Below are positions 34,009-44,949 of a DNA stretch of 64,000 nt, in pieces. Positions within the stretch are counted from its first letter, which is position 1; each line of letters begins with the position of its first letter. Location of the stretch: contig NC_009901.1 in NCBI RefSeq assembly GCF_000018285.1, positions 1,983,001 to 2,047,000 of the forward strand. Direction: 5' to 3'. Origin of the DNA: Shewanella pealeana ATCC 700345. GTDB taxonomy: Bacteria; Pseudomonadota; Gammaproteobacteria; Enterobacterales; Shewanellaceae. Position numbers and translations under genes: made by a program. The notes below the pieces were generated by a model. That model had not been told where the DNA came from, searched no databases, and saw nothing but the letters and a program-made list of their open reading frames with translations.

Positions 34009-35157
34009 ATGAGACGATTTGAGAGTCAAGGCGTAGCCTTTAAAGGCTTCGCTATTTCAGCGTTTATTGTTGTTATTTTAGCGGGTATTAAAGCCGCGAG
34101 CCCGATTGTTGTGCCTTTTGTACTGTCAGTGTTTATCGCAGTGATCTGTAATCCAATGATCAGTTGGATGACGCGTCACCGTGCACCCCGTGGTCTGGCC
34201 GTGCTGTTGCTGATGGTTTTTATCGTGTTGATGGGGTTATGGCTAGCCTCGGTGGTGGGGACTTCGATTAATGAATTTTCGAAACAACTGCCATTGTATC
34301 GCGATCAATTAATTGAGCAGTTTTCCTGGGTTGTAGAGAAACTAGCGGCGTTTAATATTCAAATCTCAAAAGAACAGATTTTGGCTTATTTTGACCCCGG
34401 CGTAGCCCTGTCGATGACCACTAACATGTTGTCAGGCGTGGGTAGTGTGATGGCAAACTTGTTCTTAATTATTTTGACCGTAGTCTTTATCCTATTTGAG
34501 TCGAATGGATTCTCGACCAAGATGCACCTAGCGTTAGACGATCCAGATATGCGCTTAAAGCAGGTTGACCGATTCTTAAATTCTGTTAATCAATATATGG
34601 TGATTAAGACGTTAGTCAGCTTAGCTACGGGCCTTATTATTGGTGTTGGTCTTTACTTTATCGGTGTCGACTATGCCTTGTTGTGGGGCGTTATCGCATT
34701 CCTGTTTAACTATATTCCAAATATTGGTTCTATTATTGCTGCAATTCCATCGGTACTGTTGGCGTTTATCCAATTAGGCCCTGGAGCTGCTGGTGGGGTT
34801 GCGTTGTTGTACTTAGGTACAAATATGGTGATGGGCAATGCGGTTGAACCACGATATATGGGTAAAGGCTTAGGCCTGTCTACCTTAGTGGTATTTCTAT
34901 CATTAATCTTCTGGGGCTGGTTATTAGGATCAGTTGGCATGTTGTTATCGGTGCCATTGACCATGATTGTTAAAATCGCCTTAGAATCTAGCTCAGGTGG
35001 CCGTTGGTTAGCAGTATTACTTGGAGACGATGTATCTGAAGAACAGTTACAAGTAGCGAAAGTTATCGCTAATGCTCCAGTGGAGAGTAAGCAGCTAGAA
35101 AACTCTCAATTAGAGCAATCTCGAGTAGAGAGCGAGCAGCAAGACAGTAATTCGTAA
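34009..35157 (+). CDS. AI-2E family permease (YdiK/PerM-like)
   Basis: 382 aa, eight likely membrane segments, with the AI-2E/UPF0118 hallmarks: ASPIVVPFVLSVFIAVICNP near the N-terminus, a soluble helical linker at ~85-140, and the C-terminal LLWGVIAFLFNYIPNIGSII and GWLLGSVGMLLSVPLTMI. ~35-residue glutamine/serine-rich tail. Family members export autoinducer-2 or act as Na+/H+ antiporters; which applies is unknown. Followed after 12 bp by the methyltransferase gene. Confidence 0.88.
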   Translation: MRRFESQGVAFKGFAISAFIVVILAGIKAASPIVVPFVLSVFIAVICNPMISWMTRHRAPRGLAVLLLMVFIVLMGLWLASVVGTSINEFSKQLPLYRDQLIEQFSWVVEKLAAFNIQISKEQILAYFDPGVALSMTTNMLSGVGSVMANLFLIILTVVFILFESNGFSTKMHLALDDPDMRLKQVDRFLNSVNQYMVIKTLVSLATGLIIGVGLYFIGVDYALLWGVIAFLFNYIPNIGSIIAAIPSVLLAFIQLGPGAAGGVALLYLGTNMVMGNAVEPRYMGKGLGLSTLVVFLSLIFWGWLLGSVGMLLSVPLTMIVKIALESSSGGRWLAVLLGDDVSEEQLQVAKVIANAPVESKQLENSQLEQSRVESEQQDSNS

Positions 35158-35169
35158 AAATAGTGAAAA

Positions 35170-36090
35170 GTGAGTTTGATGCAGTTATTTATTGAAGCAG
35201 TAAAGCAGGTTGATTTTCCTGAAGACGTGACTCGTTTATTTCATGGGCGAGGAGGGCGTTTTTCTGGCTGTGAACACTTGTGTTTGGATTGGTATTCACC
35301 TGTGGTGCTATTGACCAGTTTTAAGGTATTAGAAAGTGCAGAGCGTGATGCGTTATGTGCGGCTATTGAGCAGCGTTGGTTTGAGCTTAGAGGCGATGAG
35401 CCGCTCAATCTGGTTTTTCAATATCGTCGTGGCGGTGAAACTCACACCGAAATACTTAAAGGTGAAGTCCCAGTAAAGCATATCGTAACTGAAAATGGTG
35501 CTTGTTTTCAGGTGCATTTGTTACGCGGTCAAAACCACGGCTTATTTCTAGATATGGCAAACGGTCGTCAATGGGTACGTGAACACAGTGCCCAGAAGAA
35601 AGTACTGAACCTATTTGCCTATACTTGTGGTTTTTCAGTTGCAGCACTGCAAGGTAAAGCTGATGAAGTTGTGAATATCGACATGAGTAAAGGGGCGCTG
35701 TCTATTGGAAAGCAAAACCATATACTCAACGATTTCAAAGCTGGTGCACGCTTTCTTGGTCATGACATATTTAAATCATGGGGTAAGCTGACAAAGTTAG
35801 GGCCTTATGATTTGATTATTGCCGATCCACCAAGCAATCAAAAAGGCAGCTTTGTTGCGACTAAAGATTATGCTCGTTTGCTCAAGAGACTTCCTGAGTT
35901 GTTAAGTGATGACGGCGATATGCTGCTTTGCTTAAATGCGCCAGAGTTGAGTATCGAGTTCTTAATGGATCAGGTAAAAGAGTACAGCCCAAGCCTAGTG
36001 TTTTGTGAGCAGCTTGAAAATCCAGCTGTGTTTGCAGACGTGGATCCTAACAAAGCCCTTAAAGTGCTGCGATATCGAAAGCAGTGCTAG
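35170..36090 (+). CDS. SAM-dependent methyltransferase, RlmI/RlmK-like
   Basis: 306 aa (GTG 35170, or ATG 35179). Rossmann methyltransferase with KKVLNLFAYTCGFSVAALQG (motif I), NIDMS (acidic residue for SAM ribose), and IIADPPSNQKGSF (motif IV, DPP-S/N). This resembles 23S rRNA m5C/m7G methyltransferases of the RlmI/RlmKL group, but there is no PUA or THUMP domain. Likely a shared transcript with the upstream permease. Confidence 0.82.
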   Translation: MSLMQLFIEAVKQVDFPEDVTRLFHGRGGRFSGCEHLCLDWYSPVVLLTSFKVLESAERDALCAAIEQRWFELRGDEPLNLVFQYRRGGETHTEILKGEVPVKHIVTENGACFQVHLLRGQNHGLFLDMANGRQWVREHSAQKKVLNLFAYTCGFSVAALQGKADEVVNIDMSKGALSIGKQNHILNDFKAGARFLGHDIFKSWGKLTKLGPYDLIIADPPSNQKGSFVATKDYARLLKRLPELLSDDGDMLLCLNAPELSIEFLMDQVKEYSPSLVFCEQLENPAVFADVDPNKALKVLRYRKQC

Positions 36091-36111
36091 CTAGTTAAAG
36101 TGAGTTTCTTG

Positions 36112-36140
36112 AAGGCCAAACATGATGTTTGGCCTTTTTT
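36112..36140 (+). terminator. Terminator after the methyltransferase gene
   Basis: AAGGCCAAACAT / ATGTTTGGCC stem followed by six Ts. Confidence 0.9.
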
Positions 36141-36304
36141 ATGGCTTATCTTGTTGGTATATTTTTTCGACGTTAAAAAGCCCCTGTTAAGTATTTTTTT
36201 GAATTAAAAACTGAAAGTCTTTCATCTTGCATGACGTTTTGACTGGTTATTTCATGGTTTTATGTGAGTTTTAGCTGTTTTTTGTATCGCATTCTGAAAG
36301 TTTT

Positions 36305-36334
36305 TTGTAAGTCGGTTGGCAAAGCTGTTATAAT
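36305..36334 (+). promoter_or_regulatory. Sigma-70-like promoter for the 32-aa ORF
   Basis: TTGTAA (36305-36310), 18-bp spacer, TATAAT (36329-36334) lie 110 bp before the small ORF, leaving a ~100-nt 5' UTR. The -10 is a consensus match. The UTR holds no evident riboswitch fold. Confidence 0.5.
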
Positions 36335-36443
36335 CGCCATTAAAGACAATGCATAATTGGCATGTTTTAAAAAAAGGCAAAATGTCACACTATTGATGAC
36401 ATGCCTTTGTCCCCTACACCTTAATCAAAGATCCGGAGTCATT

Positions 36444-36542
36444 ATGGAAATTCAGGAATATGAAGGCGCATATTACCAACTACAAGATGAGATGTTAGAG
36501 TCTCTACCAGTTGAGATGGATGAAGAAGCATTTTTAGATTAA
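36444..36542 (+). CDS. 32-aa acidic small protein
   Basis: Begins at ATG 36444 with CCGGAG seven bases upstream. Sequence MEIQEYEGAYYQLQDEMLES... is strongly acidic, tyrosine-rich at 6-11 and ends MDEEAFLD. No membrane segment. It has a plausible promoter upstream and two terminators downstream, so it appears to be its own transcription unit. The frame is open upstream, but the codons before ATG 36444 lack a ribosome site. No family recognised. Confidence 0.6.
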   Translation: MEIQEYEGAYYQLQDEMLESLPVEMDEEAFLD

Positions 36543-36558
36543 GGAAAATCGCTTAAAG

Positions 36559-36613
36559 CCAGTAGATACTGGTTTTAATACTAAAATAGCAACCACTTGG
36601 GTTGCTATTTTTT
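36559..36613 (+). terminator. Tandem terminators after the 32-aa ORF
   Basis: CCAGTAGATACTGG followed by TTTTAAT (36559-36579), then AAAATAGCAACC / GGTTGCTATTTTTT (36583-36613). The second can also work for the convergent lipoprotein gene. Confidence 0.8.
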
Positions 36614-36656
36614 GTTAGGGGCTTGAAAGCGTCACTGCAGAGTATACCTGTTGGTA

Positions 36657-37121
36657 TTAACCGTTCACCTGACGTTTCTCAGGCATGATCTCGACTATTA
36701 TCCATTTATCATTGCGTTTATGTAGGCGTATAGTCCGATCATCAATCCAATCCTGGCCACCGCGTAGTCCTTTAATTTTTACTATGACAGTCACATCGTC
36801 GGTAAACTTACGAAAGAAATCGATATCAACTTCATCAACTTCAAGCTGTACATCTGTCATCGATAGGTTTAATACATAGCGCTGTACCGATGAGGCAATA
36901 TAATAGTGGCCTAAGATCTCTTTGAGCGAGTCATTGACATAGAGTTTGGCTTTTTCTACATCCCTATCAACGTAAATGGCGTTTAAAAAGCCCAGAGAGC
37001 TTAACTCGGGTGAACGAAGTGATACCTTATCTGAACTGTGTGTATCATCGCTATGCTGTTCTGAGGGGCTACAAGCGGCTAGCGTTAAAAGCACTGCTGC
37101 AAAAAGTACAGATTTAATCAT
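36657..37121 (-). CDS. Small lipoprotein, unknown function
   Basis: 154 aa. Lipobox LAAC (Cys17) after MIKSVLFAAVLLTL. The mature part has a serine/acidic spacer and an NTF2-like pattern: residues 45-75 (FLNAIYVDRDVEKAKLYVNDSLKEIL) helical, then beta strands to a C-terminal RNDKWIIVEIMPEKRQ. Comparable small lipoproteins are common in Shewanella. Function unknown. Single gene. Confidence 0.8.
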   Translation of the reverse strand: MIKSVLFAAVLLTLAACSPSEQHSDDTHSSDKVSLRSPELSSLGFLNAIYVDRDVEKAKLYVNDSLKEILGHYYIASSVQRYVLNLSMTDVQLEVDEVDIDFFRKFTDDVTVIVKIKGLRGGQDWIDDRTIRLHKRNDKWIIVEIMPEKRQVNG

Positions 37122-37253
37122 AATATCGAAGATAATGAATTTTATGCAGTATCACGATTATTGTAGATTAACGCAAGATTTTCATTTTGATCGAGTGAAA
37201 AGCTTGACCTCGAGAAAGATCTAAGGCATATCTGTATGAATAACTTATTTAGG

Positions 37254-37276
37254 TTATCCACAGAATCTGTGGACAA
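37254..37276. promoter_or_regulatory. Inverted pair of DnaA-box-like 9-mers
   Basis: TTATCCACA is a full match to the DnaA box TTATNCACA; TGTGGACAA is its near-complement (TTGTCCACA, one mismatch). Could be a DnaA-binding site or simply a dyad TCCACAGAATCTGTGGA. No replication genes are close, so not an origin on present evidence. Confidence 0.4.
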
Positions 37277-37697
37277 GTATGTTGACGACTATTTTTAACT
37301 TGGGTAAGTTGCTGATATATAAAAAGTAAATCTGCTGGTTATTTTTTGTCACATTTCTGCGTAATGCTGTTTCCCCTTAAATTTGTCTCCCATAGCCCTT
37401 CGATATTACGCCCGGTAAAGATCTAGCGATCATTTAGCGTACACTCTCTGCTAGTGCTCTTGTGTCTTGGATATTACTGCTTTCGATAGTTTGGTTTTGT
37501 TATAGCAGTTAACCCTTTATTTCTGTTGTTACTAAATTTCTGCTAGATCTGTTTGAATCGATTAGCTGTGTGAGTATTTATAGCAATCAGTATAAGAAGA
37601 GACTGTGGCGTCAATAGCTAAAAGAATGGTTGTTCCCTTGTGAAGCTATTCAACGCAGAAGTCGTTATCGCTAACTAAAGGCGTAGTCGTCAGATAC

Positions 37698-37726
37698 AAA
37701 AAAGCCTGCGTCAGCAGGCTTTTTTT
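37698..37726 (-). terminator. Terminator downstream of pta
   Basis: AAAAAAGCCTGC / GCAGGCTTTTTTT, 4-nt loop; T-run on the minus strand as well. Confidence 0.9.
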
Positions 37727-37750
37727 CAAGGATTAAAACAAACGGGCTAA

Positions 37751-39898
37751 TTAAGCTTGTTCGTTTTGTGCCGCTTGAATCGCAGTTAGAGCGATAGTGT
37801 AGACGATATCGTCTACTAGCGCGCCGCGTGATAGATCGTTCACTGGCTTACGCATACCTTGAAGCATAGGACCAATAGAGATCAAATCAGCACTACGCTG
37901 TACCGCTTTGTATGTTGTGTTACCCGTGTTTAGATCTGGGAATACAAATACTGTCGCTTGACCAGCTACAGGGCTGTTAGGCGCTTTAGAGCGAGCAACG
38001 TTTGGCATCACTGCCGCATCGTACTGTAGTGGACCGTCGATCATTAGATCTGGACGTCTTTCTTGAGCAATACGAGTCGCTTCACGTACTTTATCTACGT
38101 CAGAACCTGTACCTGAACTACCTGTAGAGTAACTGATCATTGCAACACGTGGCTCAATACCGAATGCAATTGCAGATTCTGCAGATTGAATCGCGATATC
38201 GGCTAACTGCTCAGCGCTTGGATCTGGGTTAATCGCACAGTCACCGTAAATGTATACTTGATCAGGCATTAGCATGAAGAAGATAGAAGATACTAAGTTT
38301 GAACCTGGTGCAGTTTTGATTAACTGTAGTGGTGGACGAATTGTGTTAGCTGTAGTGTTAACCGCACCAGAAACAATACCGTCTACTTCACCTTGAGCAA
38401 GCATCATAGTACCTAGTACCATGTTGTCTTCTAATTGCTCTTTAGCAACAACTTCAGTTAGGCCTTTACCACGACGTAGCTCAAGCATAGCTTCAACGTA
38501 ACGGCTACGAGATGCTTCAGGATCAACGATTTCAACGCCGTCGCCTAATACAACACCTTGCTGGCTTGCAATACGTTCGATCTCTTCGCGGTTACCTAAA
38601 AGCACGCAACGGGCAATACCACGTTCAGCACAAATAGCTGCAGCTTCGATAGTTCTTGGCTCGTCACCTTCAGGTAGTACAACTGTCTTACGCGCAGCAC
38701 GAGCAAGTTCAGTTAACTTGTAACGGAATGCTGGTGGCGATAAACGGTGTTCACGTGGTGAGTTCTTAGTGATGCTTTCAACCCAGTTTTGGTCGATATG
38801 GCTAGCAACAAACTCTTGTACTTGTTCAATACGTACAGCGTCATCTACAGGCACTTCGTGATCGAAACGCTGGATATTTAAAGCTGTCTGCCAAGTGTTA
38901 GTATCGATTAAGAATACAGGTAGACCAGTTTCGAAAGCTTGTTCACAAAGCTCCATGATCTGTGGCTCAGGCTCATAACCACCAGTTAGTAGCAATGCGC
39001 CGACTTTAACGCCGTTCATTGATGCTAAACATGCTGATACGATAACGTCTGAGCGATCGCCTGAAGTCACTAGTAGTGAGTCAGTTTTAATATGAGTAAC
39101 CATATTAGGGATGCTACGTGCACAGAAAGTCACTTTACGCATACGGCGAGTGTTCATCTCACCAGCGTTGATGATTTTAGCGCTTAAGTGCTTAGCTAGA
39201 TCTGATGCACGAGGTGCAACAAGGTCTAGGTTGTAAGGCACGCTACCTAAAATACGTAGTGGGCTCTTACCTGGCAGCTGGAACATGCTTGCCGAATCAG
39301 GGCGTGGCATTTCGTCGTGATCAAATACTTCAGATAAATCAGGACGTGCACGGCCTTCGTCATCTACTGGCGCGCCAATTTTGTTGACGATAGCACCAAT
39401 TAGACGTTTGTTTTCAGAGCCACCCCAAGAGTTATGAGAAATCTCTAGGCGGTTCATTAATGCTGTTGCACTTTCGTTGCCAGGTGTAGCAACAAAAATG
39501 ATGTCTGCATCAAGTGCTTTAGCGATTGCATGGTTAACATCGCTAGAGAAAGGATGGTTACGAGTTTGAACCAAACCTTCAACGATCAAAGTTTCTGTAT
39601 CATCAGCACATTCAGTAGCGCGAGCAATAATCTGCTCCATCAACACGTCAGTTTGATCAGCACGAATTAGCTTTTCTGCGTGTTCCATCTCGAATGGCTC
39701 AAGTGGATTAACGGTTGGAGACTTGCTCAAAATTGTCGTAGAGCGCTCTGGACCATTGTCGTTTGGACGTTGTTGGGCGATTGGCTTGAAAAAGCGTACT
39801 TTAACGCCATGGCGCTCAAGTGCACGAACCATACCTAGGCTGATGGAAGTTAAACCAACGCCAGTACCCACTGGAATGAGCATAATGTTACGAGACAT
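37751..39898 (-). CDS. pta: Phosphate acetyltransferase
   Basis: 715 aa from the ATG at 39898 ([20 protein letters not shown]); longer in-frame starts do not match the family. Three-part long-form Pta: N-terminal P-loop-like domain (~1-220, GTGVGLTS), DRTGG domain (~225-350), C-terminal PTA domain (~390-715) with [36 protein letters not shown] and [18 protein letters not shown]. Interconverts acetyl-CoA and acetyl phosphate. Follows ackA on the same strand, 102 bp away with an intervening hairpin. Confidence 0.97.
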   Translation of the reverse strand: MSRNIMLIPVGTGVGLTSISLGMVRALERHGVKVRFFKPIAQQRPNDNGPERSTTILSKSPTVNPLEPFEMEHAEKLIRADQTDVLMEQIIARATECADDTETLIVEGLVQTRNHPFSSDVNHAIAKALDADIIFVATPGNESATALMNRLEISHNSWGGSENKRLIGAIVNKIGAPVDDEGRARPDLSEVFDHDEMPRPDSASMFQLPGKSPLRILGSVPYNLDLVAPRASDLAKHLSAKIINAGEMNTRRMRKVTFCARSIPNMVTHIKTDSLLVTSGDRSDVIVSACLASMNGVKVGALLLTGGYEPEPQIMELCEQAFETGLPVFLIDTNTWQTALNIQRFDHEVPVDDAVRIEQVQEFVASHIDQNWVESITKNSPREHRLSPPAFRYKLTELARAARKTVVLPEGDEPRTIEAAAICAERGIARCVLLGNREEIERIASQQGVVLGDGVEIVDPEASRSRYVEAMLELRRGKGLTEVVAKEQLEDNMVLGTMMLAQGEVDGIVSGAVNTTANTIRPPLQLIKTAPGSNLVSSIFFMLMPDQVYIYGDCAINPDPSAEQLADIAIQSAESAIAFGIEPRVAMISYSTGSSGTGSDVDKVREATRIAQERRPDLMIDGPLQYDAAVMPNVARSKAPNSPVAGQATVFVFPDLNTGNTTYKAVQRSADLISIGPMLQGMRKPVNDLSRGALVDDIVYTIALTAIQAAQNEQA

Positions 39899-39960
39899 AT
39901 TGACCTCTTGAAACTCGGTGATGCCATACAAAGTATGACTAAAATCTTTACTGCGCTAAC

Positions 39961-39987
39961 TGCAGCTAATACTGAGTATTAGCTGCA
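39961..39987 (-). other. Intercistronic hairpin between ackA and pta
   Basis: Near-perfect 27-bp palindrome TGCAGCTAATACT / AGTATTAGCTGCA with no T-run on the coding strand. Likely an RNA-stability or partial-attenuation hairpin rather than a full terminator. Confidence 0.6.
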
Positions 39988-40000
39988 TTTTCTTGCATTA

Positions 40001-41197
40001 TTACTTGATTAGCTCGATTGCGTCTTGCGCAATAACCCACTCTTCATTAGTAGGGATAACCATAGCAACAGTACCTTCGTCGGTAGTGATCTGGCCACCG
40101 TTACCGAAACGAGCTGCAGCGTTACGCTCTTTATCAACGTTGAAGTTGAAGATCGCTAGAGAGTTAAGTACTTTCTCACGGATTAGGTCAGAGTTTTCAC
40201 CGATACCGCCAGTGAACACTACAGCGTCAAGACGCTCTAAAGGTACAGTGTAAGAAGCGATGTACTTAGCTAGACGGTAGCAGAAGATTTCTAGTGCTAG
40301 CGTAGCGCCTTTATGACCACTTCCGAAACCTTCTTCGATGCCACGGCAATCGTTAGTAAGCTCAGAAATACCTAGCAGACCACTTTGCTTGTTCAGTACA
40401 GATTCAACTTCATCTAGTGTGTAACCTAAACGGTTAACTAGGTGGAAGATAACTGAAGGGTCAAGGTCACCACAACGTGTACCCATTACCAAACCTTCTA
40501 GTGGAGTTAGACCCATAGAAGTATCAACACTCTTACCGCCTTTAATAGCAGTAACTGATGCGCCGTTACCTAGGTGAGCACAAATGATGTTTGTGTCAGC
40601 TTCGTCTTTACCTAGTGCAGCAGCTGCTTCGCGGCTGATGAATAGGTGGCTAGTACCGTGCATGCCATAGCGACGGATCGCGTTTTCGCGGTATAGCTTG
40701 TATGGAAGTGCGTAGATGTATGCTTTTTCTGGCATAGTCTGGTGGAACGCAGTATCAAACACGGCTACTTGTGGTAGGGCAGGGAATGAAGCTTGCGCAG
40801 CACGAATACCGATTAGGTGAGCTGGGTTGTGAAGAGGTGCTAAAGTTGCACAATCTTCAATACCGTGAATAACTGATTCGTCAATAATTACTGAGCGAGT
40901 GAACTTCTCACCGCCGTGTACAACACGGTGACCAATTGCTTGGATCTCTGCTGCGATTTCTGGGTGAGCACCTAGAATGTCGTTAACAATGTATTCAACT
41001 GCTTCTCTGTGAGCAGTGAAAGCACCTAGGCTCGCTTCACTCTTTTGGCCGTTAACTTTCCACTTGATTCTAGAATCTTCTAGACCAAAACACTCAGCTA
41101 GACCTGAAATTTGGTCATCGCCAGTAAGCGCATCAATAACGGCAAACTTTAGAGATGAACTACCACAGTTAAGCACCAATACTAGTTTGTGTGACAT
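40001..41197 (-). CDS. ackA: Acetate kinase
   Basis: 398 aa from the ATG at 41197 ([20 protein letters not shown]). ASKHA-fold kinase: N-terminal NCGSSSLKF phosphate loop, [54 protein letters not shown] and TGGIGENS. Makes ATP and acetate from acetyl phosphate; with Pta and Pfl it gives substrate-level ATP under anaerobic pyruvate use. First gene of ackA-pta, divergent from yfbV. Confidence 0.97.
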   Translation of the reverse strand: MSHKLVLVLNCGSSSLKFAVIDALTGDDQISGLAECFGLEDSRIKWKVNGQKSEASLGAFTAHREAVEYIVNDILGAHPEIAAEIQAIGHRVVHGGEKFTRSVIIDESVIHGIEDCATLAPLHNPAHLIGIRAAQASFPALPQVAVFDTAFHQTMPEKAYIYALPYKLYRENAIRRYGMHGTSHLFISREAAAALGKDEADTNIICAHLGNGASVTAIKGGKSVDTSMGLTPLEGLVMGTRCGDLDPSVIFHLVNRLGYTLDEVESVLNKQSGLLGISELTNDCRGIEEGFGSGHKGATLALEIFCYRLAKYIASYTVPLERLDAVVFTGGIGENSDLIREKVLNSLAIFNFNVDKERNAAARFGNGGQITTDEGTVAMVIPTNEEWVIAQDAIELIK

Positions 41198-41383
41198 GTT
41201 TAAACCTTTCGCAATAAATGGTGAAGTCGTCTGACTCACCGAATAACAAAACTTCATATGGCAACTATAGCCGAAGTCGTAAAGTATGCTCTTTTAAGGA
41301 GCAAAATTTGTGTCTTACTCAGTGCTAGCCCTTGGGACAAGCTGAGTGTTTATGCTAAAGTTAGGCTGTATTATTATTTATAG

Positions 41384-41836
41384 GTGCCATCTTTGAGCAT
41401 TCAAGTTCTCAAAACCTTAGGTGTAGGTCGTCGTTATATGAAGACCTGGCCTATGGTTCGACAACTCAGTTATTACTTTCCTGAGTATCGCGTTATGCGA
41501 GCCACTAAACTTGCATTGCCGTTAATGCCATTTTTGGCTTTATTAGCGGCAGCAAGCCAGTTATACCTACATGGCTGGAGTTATTTACCCCAAGCGATAA
41601 CGATTGCATTGTTCTTTATCAGTTTACCTATACAAGGCTTACTCTGGTTAGGTTGGCGTTCTCGCCACCCTTTACCGTTATCTTTACTCGACTGGGGCAA
41701 CCAGTTATCAACTAAGTTAATGCAAATGGGCATTCACTGTCAGCCGCTTGGTGCTAAGGCGTGTTATTTCGATATGGCGCTAATTCTAAAAGCGGCCTTC
41801 GAACGCCTAGATGCCAGCTATTGGGAAGAGCTCTAG
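41384..41836 (+). CDS. yfbV: UPF0208 membrane protein YfbV
   Basis: 150 aa starting at GTG 41384. Two membrane segments (residues ~45-65 and ~70-90), flanked by the family-typical RRYMKTWPMVRQLSYYFPEYRV and QGLLWLGWRSRHPLPLSLLDW, ending ALILKAAFERLDASYWEEL. E. coli YfbV sits in the same place beside ackA-pta and has been linked to Ter macrodomain insulation. Convergent with pflA. Confidence 0.92.
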   Translation: MPSLSIQVLKTLGVGRRYMKTWPMVRQLSYYFPEYRVMRATKLALPLMPFLALLAAASQLYLHGWSYLPQAITIALFFISLPIQGLLWLGWRSRHPLPLSLLDWGNQLSTKLMQMGIHCQPLGAKACYFDMALILKAAFERLDASYWEEL

Positions 41837-41861
41837 CTGATTGTTCTAATATTTTACGCGG

Positions 41862-42602
41862 TTAATAAACCGCGTTCATTCCCATATCGGTAAAGACTTT
41901 CTTAATTTGTTCCATGGTTTCAGTACTTGGCGGTGAGATATTATTAAGCTCATAATCCATACCCATGGCTTCCCATTTATGCTTGCCTAGCTCGTGGTAA
42001 GGGAGTAACTCGACCTTTTCCACGTTTTTCATTGGTTGAATAAATTCAGCTAAGGCTTGTGCTGATGGGATATCGTCGGTGTAACCACCAACAACCACAT
42101 ATCGAATCCATGCTTTTTGCCCACGCTTGTGCAAGTGTTCTGCAAACTGCAGCGTACGCTGGTTACTGACATTAGTGAGATCAATATGCTTTGCATCATC
42201 AATCTGTTTAATATCGAGCATCACCAAATCTGTGTTATCGAGTAGTTCATCGATAATCGGTGTGTGTTTACGAACAAAGCCGTTGGTATCGAGACAGGTA
42301 TGGATACCTTCTTTCTTACAGGCTTTGAAAAGTTCAGCTACGAAATCAGCTTGGATAATCGCTTCTCCGCCGCTTGCGGTCACACCACCGCCACTGGCTT
42401 CAAGAAAAGGTCGATAACTAATGATTTGACTCATTAAGTCATCGACTTTCATTTCTTTACCACCGTGTAAGTCCCAAGTGTCGCGGTTATGGCAGTATAG
42501 GCAGCGCATTAAGCAGCCTTGCATAAAGGTGATAAACCGAATGCCAGGACCATCTACTGTTCCAAAAGATTCTATTGAATGAATCCGACCGATAACTGCC
42601 AT
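41862..42602 (-). CDS. pflA: Pyruvate formate-lyase-activating enzyme
   Basis: 246 aa radical-SAM enzyme. The [4Fe-4S] motif [12 protein letters not shown] (CX3CX2C) is at residues ~30-41, followed by [12 protein letters not shown] (SAM contact) and VMLDIK. It generates the glycyl radical on PflB. Same length as E. coli PflA. Second gene of pflBA; its stop lies in a small GCGGTT..AACCGC hairpin shared with the convergent yfbV. Confidence 0.97.
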   Translation of the reverse strand: MAVIGRIHSIESFGTVDGPGIRFITFMQGCLMRCLYCHNRDTWDLHGGKEMKVDDLMSQIISYRPFLEASGGGVTASGGEAIIQADFVAELFKACKKEGIHTCLDTNGFVRKHTPIIDELLDNTDLVMLDIKQIDDAKHIDLTNVSNQRTLQFAEHLHKRGQKAWIRYVVVGGYTDDIPSAQALAEFIQPMKNVEKVELLPYHELGKHKWEAMGMDYELNNISPPSTETMEQIKKVFTDMGMNAVY

Positions 42603-42616
42603 TTAAACTCCTGTTT

Positions 42617-42646
42617 AGCTGATGCTTGCTTAAGCTAGCATCAGCT
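42617..42646 (-). other. Intercistronic hairpin between pflB and pflA
   Basis: Perfect 10-bp stem AGCTGATGCT / AGCATCAGCT with a 10-nt loop, without a T-run. Probably reduces pflA relative to pflB or stabilises the pflB 3' end, a usual need because PflA is catalytic. Confidence 0.6.
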
Positions 42647-42666
42647 CAATCGACACTTAATTAAAC

Positions 42667-44949
42667 TTACAGACCTTTAGTGAAGGTACGGGTAATAACG
42701 TCTTGCTGCTGTTCTGGTGTTAGAGAGTTAAAGCGTACTGCGTAGCCAGAAACACGGATAGTTAGCTGTGGATACATATCTGGATTAACCACTGCATCTT
42801 CAAGCATTTCGCGGTTCATAACGTTAACGTTTAAGTGTTGACCACCTTCACGGTTCTCGTTGTGAGCGAAGTAACCATCCATAAGCGCTGCAAGGTTTGT
42901 CTTACGTGCATCATCATCTTTACCTAGTGCGTTAGGTACGATTGAGAATGTGTAAGAAATACCGTCTTGAGCGTGAGCAAATGGTAGTTTAGCTACAGAT
43001 GTTAAAGAAGCGATAGCGCCTTTTTCATCACGACCGTGCATTGGGTTAGCACCTGGAGCAAATGGTGCACCAGAGCGGCGACCGTCAGGTGTGTTACCTG
43101 TCTTCTTACCGTAAACCACGTTAGAGGTAATGGTTAAGATAGACTGAGTTGGGATCGCGTTACGGTACATCTTCATGTTACGGATCTTCGCCATGAAGCG
43201 CTCAACCAATTCAGTAGCGATATCATCAACACGTGAGTCGTTGTTACCGAACTTTGGATAGTCGCCTTCGATGTCGAAGTCTACAGCAATACCGTTTTCA
43301 TCACGGATTGGCTTAACAGTTGCGTACTTAATCGCTGCTAGTGAGTCAGCAGTGATAGAAAGACCTGCGATACCACAAGCCATAGTACGACGTACGTCTC
43401 TGTCATGAAGAGCCATTAGTGCTGATTCATAAGAGTACTTGTCGTGCATGAAGTGGATAGCGTTTAGTGCAGACACATATTGTGTAGCTAACCAGTCCAT
43501 CATAGTGTCTAAACGACCCATAACGTCATCATAGTTCAATACTTCGTCTGTGATTGGCGCAGACTTAGGACCGATTTGAGCGTTAAGCTTTTCGTCAACA
43601 CCGCCGTTGATAGCGTAAAGCATAGTCTTGGCAAGGTTTGCACGCGCGCCGAAGAACTGCATGTGTTTACCAACAACCATTGGGCTTACACAACAAGCGA
43701 TAGCGTAATCGTCAGATTCGAAATCTGGACGCATTAGGTCATCGTTTTCGTACTGGATAGAGCTAGTATCGATAGATACTTTAGACGCGTACTTCTTGAA
43801 GTTTAGCGGTAGTTGCTCTGACCATAGAACCGTGATGTTTGGCTCTGGGCTAGGACCCATGTTGTACAATGTGTGTAGGAAACGGAAGCTAGACTTAGTA
43901 ACCAATGTACGGCCGTCTAGACCCATACCAGCGATAGACTCAGTAGCCCAGATTGGGTCGCCAGAGAATAACTCATCGTATTCTGGAGTACGTAGGAAAC
44001 GAACCATACGTAGCTTCATTACGAAATGGTCAACCATTTCCTGAGCTTGTTGCTCAGTGATCACGCCATTCTTGATGTCGCGTTCAATGAAGATATCTAG
44101 GAAGCTAGAAGTACGACCTAAAGACATAGCCGCGCCGTTCTGGCTCTTAACTGCAGCTAGGTAGCCGAAGTAAGTCCACTGGATAGCTTCTTGAGCGCTA
44201 GTCGCAGGTAGAGAGATGTCGAAGCCGTAGCTTGCTGCCATCTTCTTCATTTGACCTAGTGCTTTGTGCTGCTCAGCAATTTCTTCACGAAGTTGCATAG
44301 TGTAAGACAAGTTTTCGCCAGTTTCGAAATCAGACTGAAGAGAAGTGAACTGAGCAAACTTGTCCGCCATTAGGAAATCAATACCGTATAGCGCTACACG
44401 ACGGTAGTCACCAATGATACGACCACGGCCGTATGCATCTGGTAAACCAGTCAATACGCCAGACTTACGACAACGCATGATTTCTGGAGTGTAGATATCA
44501 AACACACCTTGGTTGTGTGTCTTACGTAGCTCTGAGTATACGTATTTTACGTCAGCGTCTAGTTCACGGCCGTATGCAGCGCAAGAACTTTCAACCATAC
44601 GAATACCACCGTTTGGCAACATAGCGCGCTTAAGCGGAGCTTCTGTTTGCAGACCAACGATAGTTTCTAGATCTTTAGTAATGTAACCAGCTTCGTGAGA
44701 AGTGATTGTTGATACGCGAGATGTATCAAAATCTACAGGAGCGTGAGTGCGGTTCTCTTCCTTAACGCCAACCATAACTTTGTCCCAAAGTTCGGTTGTT
44801 GCTTCAGTAGCACCAGCAAGGAAAGACTCGTCGCCTTCATAAGGAGTGTAGTTAGCTTGAATAAAGTCACGCACATTGACTTCAGTTTTCCAATCGCCAG
44901 CGGTGAAACCTTCCCACGCGGTTGCAAACTGTTCAGTTTTTTCGGTCAT
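42667..44949 (-). CDS. pflB: Formate acetyltransferase (pyruvate formate-lyase)
   Basis: 760 aa from the ATG at 44949 ([20 protein letters not shown]), the exact length of E. coli PflB; a longer in-frame start 49 codons upstream is rejected. Catalytic cysteines C419/C420 ([11 protein letters not shown]) and the glycyl-radical Gly735 in RVSGYAVRF are present. Splits pyruvate and CoA into acetyl-CoA and formate under anoxia. A PdhR-type palindrome lies 213 bp upstream of the start codon. Confidence 0.98.
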   Translation of the reverse strand: MTEKTEQFATAWEGFTAGDWKTEVNVRDFIQANYTPYEGDESFLAGATEATTELWDKVMVGVKEENRTHAPVDFDTSRVSTITSHEAGYITKDLETIVGLQTEAPLKRAMLPNGGIRMVESSCAAYGRELDADVKYVYSELRKTHNQGVFDIYTPEIMRCRKSGVLTGLPDAYGRGRIIGDYRRVALYGIDFLMADKFAQFTSLQSDFETGENLSYTMQLREEIAEQHKALGQMKKMAASYGFDISLPATSAQEAIQWTYFGYLAAVKSQNGAAMSLGRTSSFLDIFIERDIKNGVITEQQAQEMVDHFVMKLRMVRFLRTPEYDELFSGDPIWATESIAGMGLDGRTLVTKSSFRFLHTLYNMGPSPEPNITVLWSEQLPLNFKKYASKVSIDTSSIQYENDDLMRPDFESDDYAIACCVSPMVVGKHMQFFGARANLAKTMLYAINGGVDEKLNAQIGPKSAPITDEVLNYDDVMGRLDTMMDWLATQYVSALNAIHFMHDKYSYESALMALHDRDVRRTMACGIAGLSITADSLAAIKYATVKPIRDENGIAVDFDIEGDYPKFGNNDSRVDDIATELVERFMAKIRNMKMYRNAIPTQSILTITSNVVYGKKTGNTPDGRRSGAPFAPGANPMHGRDEKGAIASLTSVAKLPFAHAQDGISYTFSIVPNALGKDDDARKTNLAALMDGYFAHNENREGGQHLNVNVMNREMLEDAVVNPDMYPQLTIRVSGYAVRFNSLTPEQQQDVITRTFTKGL

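Larger units (their letters stand above)
37122..37750. other. 629-bp gap upstream of the small lipoprotein gene and downstream of pta
   Basis: No gene seen. TTATCCACA (37254-37262) and TGTGGACAA (37268-37276) form an inverted pair of DnaA-box-like 9-mers five bases apart. The rest is AT-rich promoter-like sequence. The pta terminator closes the gap on the right. Confidence 0.5.

Noticed and set aside
37254..37276. Replication origin
   Set aside because: Only two DnaA-like boxes and no dnaA, dnaN, gidA or AT-rich unwinding cluster nearby.
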